Positions 5,723 through 9,654 of a stretch of 9,654 nucleotides of DNA are shown one piece after another. The notes beneath the pieces are model-generated. The model did not search any database. It was given only the letters and a program-made list of their open reading frames with translations, and was not told where the DNA came from. The position numbers were made by a program, and so were the translations under genes. Every line of letters begins with the position of its first letter. The stretch's first letter is position 1. Source of the stretch: Oscillospiraceae bacterium (GTDB lineage Bacteria; Bacillota; Clostridia; Oscillospirales; Oscillospiraceae); the NCBI GenBank assembly GCA_028708585.1, contig JAQVYO010000055.1, positions 1 to 9,654 of the forward strand. The letters run 5' to 3'.

Positions 5723-6382
5723 TTACAAAAGCTGCTGCTCGTTGATAATCAGCCGGAACTTTAGACCCAGCTTTTCCGCCGCCTTGCGGCATAGCACCAT
5801 TCTGCCGAGAAAAATTTCAAAATAATCCATGATTGAACAATACCGGGTGTCGATGCTCAGCTTAAGCTTGATGAGGGTGTGCTCCTCGTTGATTTTCACA
5901 GAGGATTTTTTGACGGAATAGTTGACGCGGTCGTGAATGTCGAAATTAGTGGTGTCGTGGTTGCGGACCCGGCTGCGCCGGACGTCCGACTTATCCCCTA
6001 AAATCAGCGCCGCGGCGACGGGATTCACCGCCACCGCGGTGCCTTCGTCATGGTTGCCGATGGCAGTGACGATGGTGGCGATCTCCTCCGCACCGGCGCC
6101 CAGGTCGTCTAAAATCCGAAAGGCCATCACCGCGCCGCTGAGGGCATGGTCCACCCGGTTGACCAAATTGCCGATGTCATGAAGATATCCCGCGATCTGC
6201 GCAAGCTCCACTTCCCGGGTGGAAAAGCCCATGGTTTCCAGAATATATTTCGCGGTGGCGGCCGTCTTGGTTACATGGGCAAAGCTGTGCTCGGTATAGC
6301 CCATGGCGACCAGGGATTCGTCCGCCCTGGTAATATAGGTGTTGATGGCCTGGTTGTTTCTGATTTCTTCATACGTAATCAT
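5723..6382 (-). CDS. HD-domain metal-dependent phosphohydrolase embedded in the Pho operon
   Basis: A 219-residue protein with an HD fold. Candidate metal ligands, in order, are His36 (SFAHV), the His68-Asp69 doublet (GYLHDIG), His79, His111 (GNHDEG, residues 109-114) and Asp130 (LILGDKSD). HD proteins are usually phosphohydrolases or cyclic-nucleotide phosphodiesterases, but nothing here fixes the substrate; the HD-GYP motif is absent. The C-terminal third (about 140-219) is not part of the HD core and ends in the conserved-looking LIINEQQLL. The ATG overlaps the kinase stop in an ATGA, so it is translationally coupled to the kinase, and the response regulator starts 14 nt downstream. The position suggests a signalling role tied to phosphate, which is inference. 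No signal peptide or membrane segment is seen, so it should be cytoplasmic. Confidence 0.88.
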   Translation of the reverse strand: MITYEEIRNNQAINTYITRADESLVAMGYTEHSFAHVTKTAATAKYILETMGFSTREVELAQIAGYLHDIGNLVNRVDHALSGAVMAFRILDDLGAGAEEIATIVTAIGNHDEGTAVAVNPVAAALILGDKSDVRRSRVRNHDTTNFDIHDRVNYSVKKSSVKINEEHTLIKLKLSIDTRYCSIMDYFEIFLGRMVLCRKAAEKLGLKFRLIINEQQLL

Positions 6383-8049
6383 ATTTTCCTGCCTCCTGCC
6401 GCAAAGCGCAGCCGGACGGCCGTCCCCACGCCTTCCTTGCTGCTCATCTCCAGTTTTGCGCCGTGAAAGGCGGCTCCGTGCTTCACAATAGAAAGGCCCA
6501 GACCGGTTCCGCCCCGCTGCTTGGAGCGGCTTTTATCCACCCGGTAAAACCGTTCAAACACCCGTTCCCGCTCTTCCTGCGGAATGCCGATGCCGGTATC
6601 TTTCACTGAAAGAGAAACCGCGTCCTCCCCGGGGATCACCGTAACCTGGACGCTGCCGCCCGGCCGGTTGTATTTGATGGCGTTATCCACCAAATTATAA
6701 ATCATTTCTTCCAGGACCCGCCTTGCGCCCCAAACTGTCCCTTCCCCGCCGGAAACAGAGAGGGAAACCGCAGCATCTTTTGCTTGGGCCGCAAGGCGCT
6801 CCGAAACCGAACGGGAAAGGGAAAGCAGCTCCACCTGCTCTTTGGGCGGGCGGGCGGTTTCCTCGTCCAGCCGGGACAGCTTCATAATATCCTCAATCAA
6901 AAGGATCAGGCGGCCGGCCTCTTCATGGATCCTGCCGGCAAACTCCGGTACGTCCCGAGGCTGTACAAGCCCCTCCTTTATCATCTCCGCATAACCGGAA
7001 ATGGAGGTCAGGGGCGTTTTCAGCTCGTGGGATACGTTGGCGGAAAATTCCCGCCGCATCTGCTCGGCGTTCTGTTTATCGGTGACGTCCAGCAGCAAAA
7101 GCAGAATCCCTGCCTCCTCCTTCCGTAAAACAGGTCCGGCCATCACCAGGCAATGCCGCCCGTCCCGGGTCAGCAGCCGCTGGCAGGATTCGCCCTTTTC
7201 CGCTTTCCGGATCAGCCCTTGCAGCGCAAGATCCCGGTTCACCGTCAGAATATGTTTTCCCTGATAGTCTCCTTCCGGCGCGCCCAAAAGCTCCATGGCG
7301 CTGGGGTTCATAGATAAAACACAGGCCTTGCCGTCCAGCAGCACCATTCCCTCCCGCATATGCTGGGTCACGGCGGAAAATTCCGCCCGCCGCTTGTTGT
7401 TCCGCTCCGTTTTTTCCCAAAGCTCCCGGTTCTGCTTTTGAATCCGAATCAAAAGGGGCGAAAGTTCTTCATATGTATCGTTTGCGAGTGGGTTTTCCAG
7501 ATCCAGGGCGGAGATGGCGGCCGCCGCCGTTTTCCTTTTCCGCCGGGCAAAAACCGCCGCCAGCAGCAAAAAGAGGGCTGCCGCGGGCAGCGTGGCGGGC
7601 AGCAGGGAAACCATGGTCAAAAGCAAGCCGTTTCCGTGGTTGGTCACCAGAAGCACCGCGCCGTCCGAAAGCCGCCGGGCGCAGGATACCTCCCGTTTTC
7701 CAGGCAGGGAGGATGCAAAAGCCGCCTCTCCGGAGCCGTTTTTCCAAGCGTCCGCGACGGCGGCTTCCCCACCGGAAGATACCGTTTCCCCGCCGCCACT
7801 GTCATAGAGCACCCCGCCGCCTGCCTTCAGGATGCAAACGCTTCCCTCCTGGGGATCCTTTTCCAGCTGTGCCGCGTATGCGCTGCCGGCAAGGCGCAGG
7901 GCGCCGGAAATAGATTCCGCCTCCCGCCTGGTAGCCTCCCGAAGCGCTCCGGACGCCCTCCCGTACACCGCGAGGGACAGGGCGGCGGATGTGGCAAACA
8001 CCGTAAGCAAGGTAAAAGCCCAAATGCCGGAGAACAAGGTCCGCTTCAT
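6379..8049 (-). CDS. phoR: PhoR-like membrane sensor histidine kinase
   Basis: A 556-residue kinase. The ATG at 8049 has an AAAGGAG Shine-Dalgarno upstream and places a membrane segment at residues 7-29; a longer in-frame start would overlap the end of phoU and bury that segment. Layout: TM1 (7-29), an extracytoplasmic region (about 30-140), TM2 (about 141-168), a linker, a PAS domain (about 222-322), the HisKA H-box with phosphoacceptor His341 (SHELKTPLTS), and an ATPase domain with N-box Asn456 (NLVDNAIKY), DTGIG (484-488) and GGTGLGLS (513-520). It should autophosphorylate and pass phosphate to the regulator encoded two genes downstream. Assignment as PhoR rests on its place after pstB-phoU and the PhoR-like TM-PAS-kinase layout. 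It starts 55 nt after phoU and overlaps the HD gene by 4 nt. Confidence 0.93.
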   Translation of the reverse strand: MKRTLFSGIWAFTLLTVFATSAALSLAVYGRASGALREATRREAESISGALRLAGSAYAAQLEKDPQEGSVCILKAGGGVLYDSGGGETVSSGGEAAVADAWKNGSGEAAFASSLPGKREVSCARRLSDGAVLLVTNHGNGLLLTMVSLLPATLPAAALFLLLAAVFARRKRKTAAAAISALDLENPLANDTYEELSPLLIRIQKQNRELWEKTERNNKRRAEFSAVTQHMREGMVLLDGKACVLSMNPSAMELLGAPEGDYQGKHILTVNRDLALQGLIRKAEKGESCQRLLTRDGRHCLVMAGPVLRKEEAGILLLLLDVTDKQNAEQMRREFSANVSHELKTPLTSISGYAEMIKEGLVQPRDVPEFAGRIHEEAGRLILLIEDIMKLSRLDEETARPPKEQVELLSLSRSVSERLAAQAKDAAVSLSVSGGEGTVWGARRVLEEMIYNLVDNAIKYNRPGGSVQVTVIPGEDAVSLSVKDTGIGIPQEERERVFERFYRVDKSRSKQRGGTGLGLSIVKHGAAFHGAKLEMSSKEGVGTAVRLRFAAGGRKI

Positions 8050-8104
8050 ACTGCTCCTTTCTTCCGCCGCAGGTTCGCGCGGGCGCCGCGCCGGGATGCC
8101 GCCG

Positions 8105-8758
8105 CTAAACAGTCTGCCCTTCCTTGTGCCTGCCGGTGATGGAAAACTCCACCCATTCGGCGATATTAGTGGCATGGTCGCCGATGCGCTCAAAATATTT
8201 CGCGATCATCATCAGGTCGATGGCATATTCCCCGTCGCTTTTCTTTTGCTCGATGAGCTGGATGAGGTCGCCCTTCACTTTGTCAAACAGATCGTCCACC
8301 ACATCGTCATAGACAATGACGGAACGGGCTAAATCCAGATCCCGGTTCACAAAGGCGGTGACGCTGTCAGTAACCATTTTGATGGTGGCCAGGGCCATTT
8401 CATTGATGTGCAGCTTGCTGTCGGAGGTTTTGATGTTTTGAAGCCTGGTAATTTCCGAAATGTCCGCTGCCTGGTCTCCAATGCGCTCCATATCGGTAAT
8501 CATCTTCAGAGCGGAGGAAATCGTCCGAAGATCCCTTGCCACAGGCTGCTGCTGCAGCAGCAGCTTTAAACAGAGGGTTTCAATTTCCCGCTCCTTCTGG
8601 TCAATCTCCCCTTCGAGGGCAATGGCGGCGGTGGCCAGCTCATCGTCCCCCTCCAAAAGCGCCTTCGCCGCGGAGGCGATGGCGTTTTCACAAAGGGCGC
8701 CCATCTGGATCAGTTCCGTATTTAAAAACTCCAGCTGTTCGTCAAATTTAGTTCTCAT
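8105..8758 (-). CDS. phoU: PhoU, phosphate signalling regulator
   Basis: A 217-residue all-helical protein built of two similar three-helix halves, each with the family metal-binding signature: ERIGD at 91-95 (DMERIGDQAADI) and again at 190-194 (YFERIGDHATNI). PhoU links the Pst transporter to the PhoR kinase and keeps the Pho response off when phosphate is plentiful. The ATG shares one base with the pstB stop (TGATG), a clear coupling signal. Length is typical (about 215-240). The run LLLQQQ (67-72) gives a 20-bp palindromic CTG/CAG stretch in the DNA, a coding side effect. The 55 nt that follow before the kinase hold only its ribosome binding site. Confidence 0.96.
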   Translation of the reverse strand: MRTKFDEQLEFLNTELIQMGALCENAIASAAKALLEGDDELATAAIALEGEIDQKEREIETLCLKLLLQQQPVARDLRTISSALKMITDMERIGDQAADISEITRLQNIKTSDSKLHINEMALATIKMVTDSVTAFVNRDLDLARSVIVYDDVVDDLFDKVKGDLIQLIEQKKSDGEYAIDLMMIAKYFERIGDHATNIAEWVEFSITGRHKEGQTV

Positions 8759-9507
8759 CAGCCAAACCTCCCAGTAATATAATCCTCCGTACGTTTTTCC
8801 TTGGGGACGGAAAACAGCGTTTCGGTGCTTCCGGCCTCCACCACTTCTCCCAGCAGGAAAAAAGCCGTCCGGTCGGAAATCCGCACCGCCTGCTGCATAT
8901 TGTGGGTCACAATAACAATAGTATAATCTTTTTTCAGCTCCACAGCAAGATCTTCGATCTTGGATGTGGAAATCGGGTCCAGGGCGGAGGTCGGTTCATC
9001 CATCAAAAGCACGTCGGGCGAAATGGCAAGGGCCCTTGCGATGCAAAGACGCTGCTGCTGCCCGCCGGAAAGGCTCAGGGCGCTTTTTTTCAGGCGATCC
9101 TTCAGTTCCTCCCAGATGGCGGCGCCCCGCAAAGAGCGTTCCACAATGTCATCCAGCTTGGCCTTGGAGCGGACGCCGTGGGTGCGGGGGCCAAAGGCGA
9201 TGTTTTCATACACGCTCATGGGAAAAGGATTGGGCTTCTGAAATACCATGCCCACCCGCTTCCGCAGCAGATTCACATCCATGCCGCCATAAATATCCTC
9301 CCCATCCAGCAGCACCTGCCCCATGATGCGGCAGTCTTCCACCAGGTCGTTCATCCGGTTTAAAGTTTTCAGTAAGGTAGATTTCCCGCAGCCGGATGGC
9401 CCGATAAACGCCGTGATTTTGTTTTTGGGGATGGCGAGGCTGACATCTTTCAGCGCATGAAAATCACCGTAATATAAGTTTAAATTTTTAATGGAAAATT
9501 TATTCAT
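8758..9507 (-). CDS. pstB: PstB, ATPase subunit of the high-affinity phosphate ABC transporter
   Basis: A 249-residue ABC ATPase that powers phosphate import through PstC/PstA. Seen: Walker A GPSGCGKST (36-44), Q-loop Gln90 in MVFQKPNPFPMS (a PstB hallmark), signature LSGGQ (146-150), Walker B LLMDEP (167-172) with catalytic Glu171, and the switch His202. It ends in DYITGRFG, the typical PstB C-terminus. The ATG at 9507 is preferred over a TTG at 9525 that would add six residues, because AAGGA lies at the right distance and the chosen length fits the family. It begins one base after the pstA stop and shares one base with the phoU start. Confidence 0.97.
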   Translation of the reverse strand: MNKFSIKNLNLYYGDFHALKDVSLAIPKNKITAFIGPSGCGKSTLLKTLNRMNDLVEDCRIMGQVLLDGEDIYGGMDVNLLRKRVGMVFQKPNPFPMSVYENIAFGPRTHGVRSKAKLDDIVERSLRGAAIWEELKDRLKKSALSLSGGQQQRLCIARALAISPDVLLMDEPTSALDPISTSKIEDLAVELKKDYTIVIVTHNMQQAVRISDRTAFFLLGEVVEAGSTETLFSVPKEKRTEDYITGRFG

Positions 9508-9508
9508 C

Positions 9509-9654
9509 TTAGGATCCTTTCGCAATCTTTTTTGCGATCAGCGCGGCCAGTGCGTTGATTCCTGTGACAATCAGCAGAAGGACTACGGCGGTTGCATAGG
9601 CCTGATCGGTGGAGTGGCCCTCGCTGGACAGGGCAACCATATGAACGGACAGGG
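9509..9654 (-). CDS. pstA: PstA, permease subunit of the phosphate ABC transporter (C-terminal 47 residues only)
   Basis: The - strand is open from the right edge to a TAA at 9511-9509, one base before the pstB ATG. The last residues include MVALSSEGHSTDQAYATA, then a hydrophobic segment VVLLLIVTGINALAALIA and the basic tail KKIAKGS, which matches the end of PstA: the cytoplasmic loop around SSEG, a last transmembrane helix and a short Lys-rich tail. The rest of the gene, and presumably pstC and pstS, lie beyond the window. Confidence 0.9.
   Translation of the reverse strand, partial: LSVHMVALSSEGHSTDQAYATAVVLLLIVTGINALAALIAKKIAKGS

Noticed and set aside
4728..5825. 365-codon + strand open frame across the synthase start, promoter and response regulator
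   Set aside because: It is antisense to two well supported genes, has no family motifs and its composition (Pro/His/Gln-rich) is typical of a shadow frame in GC-rich DNA.
7360..8139. 259-codon + strand open frame opposite the sensor kinase N-terminus
   Set aside because: Arg/Gly/Pro/Gln-rich shadow frame, no ribosome site, and opposite the two membrane segments and PAS domain of the kinase.
8545..8564. 20-bp CTG/CAG palindrome in phoU, and a similar 18-bp one in accA (2706-2723)
   Set aside because: Both follow from Leu-Leu(-Leu)-Gln-Gln(-Gln) codon runs in genuine coding frames, so no separate function is needed.

Overview
The window comes from a fairly GC-rich member of the Firmicutes, probably class Clostridia and most likely an Oscillospiraceae/Ruminococcaceae-type gut anaerobe. 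This is inferred from three things: the accC-accD-accA order with short, Clostridia-style AccD and AccA; the Gram-positive-style Shine-Dalgarno sites and occasional TTG starts; and a pst-phoU-sensor kinase-HD protein-response regulator string. No rRNA, tRNA, CRISPR array, insertion sequence or phage gene is visible. Both window edges cut a gene (accC on the left, pstA on the right).

Left third (1-2762, + strand): the 3' end of an acetyl-CoA carboxylase operon. It holds accC (biotin carboxylase, 5' end missing), accD and accA (carboxyltransferase beta and alpha), all tightly packed. Together with a biotin carrier protein, presumably encoded upstream, they make malonyl-CoA for fatty acid synthesis. 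AccC and AccD each show a small deviation at a normally well conserved spot. The operon ends in a strong hairpin with T-runs on both sides (2836-2888), which can also stop transcription arriving from the opposite strand.

Middle (2968-4937, - strand): a two-gene operon with its own near-consensus sigma-70/sigma-A promoter (TTGACA, 17 bp, TAAAAT). The first gene is an alpha-oxoamine synthase that resembles bacterial serine palmitoyltransferase more than glycine C-acetyltransferase or BioF. The second, overlapping it by 19 nt, is a classical SDR reductase with an NADPH-type signature. The pair matches the first two steps of sphingoid-base synthesis (condense an amino acid with acyl-CoA or acyl-ACP, then reduce the ketone). 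Such lipids are not generally expected in Clostridia, so this is the most interesting locus in the window.

Right half (5043-9654, - strand): a phosphate uptake and sensing operon transcribed as pstA (3' end only) - pstB - phoU - membrane sensor kinase (PhoR-like) - HD-domain phosphohydrolase - OmpR/PhoB-type response regulator. Several junctions are start/stop overlaps (pstB/phoU, kinase/HD), so the genes are very likely co-expressed. The HD protein between the kinase and its regulator is an uncharacterised addition to the Pho system. The SPT/SDR operon lies directly downstream on the same strand with only 105 nt between coding regions and no convincing terminator, which raises the possibility that phosphate status also affects the lipid-like operon.
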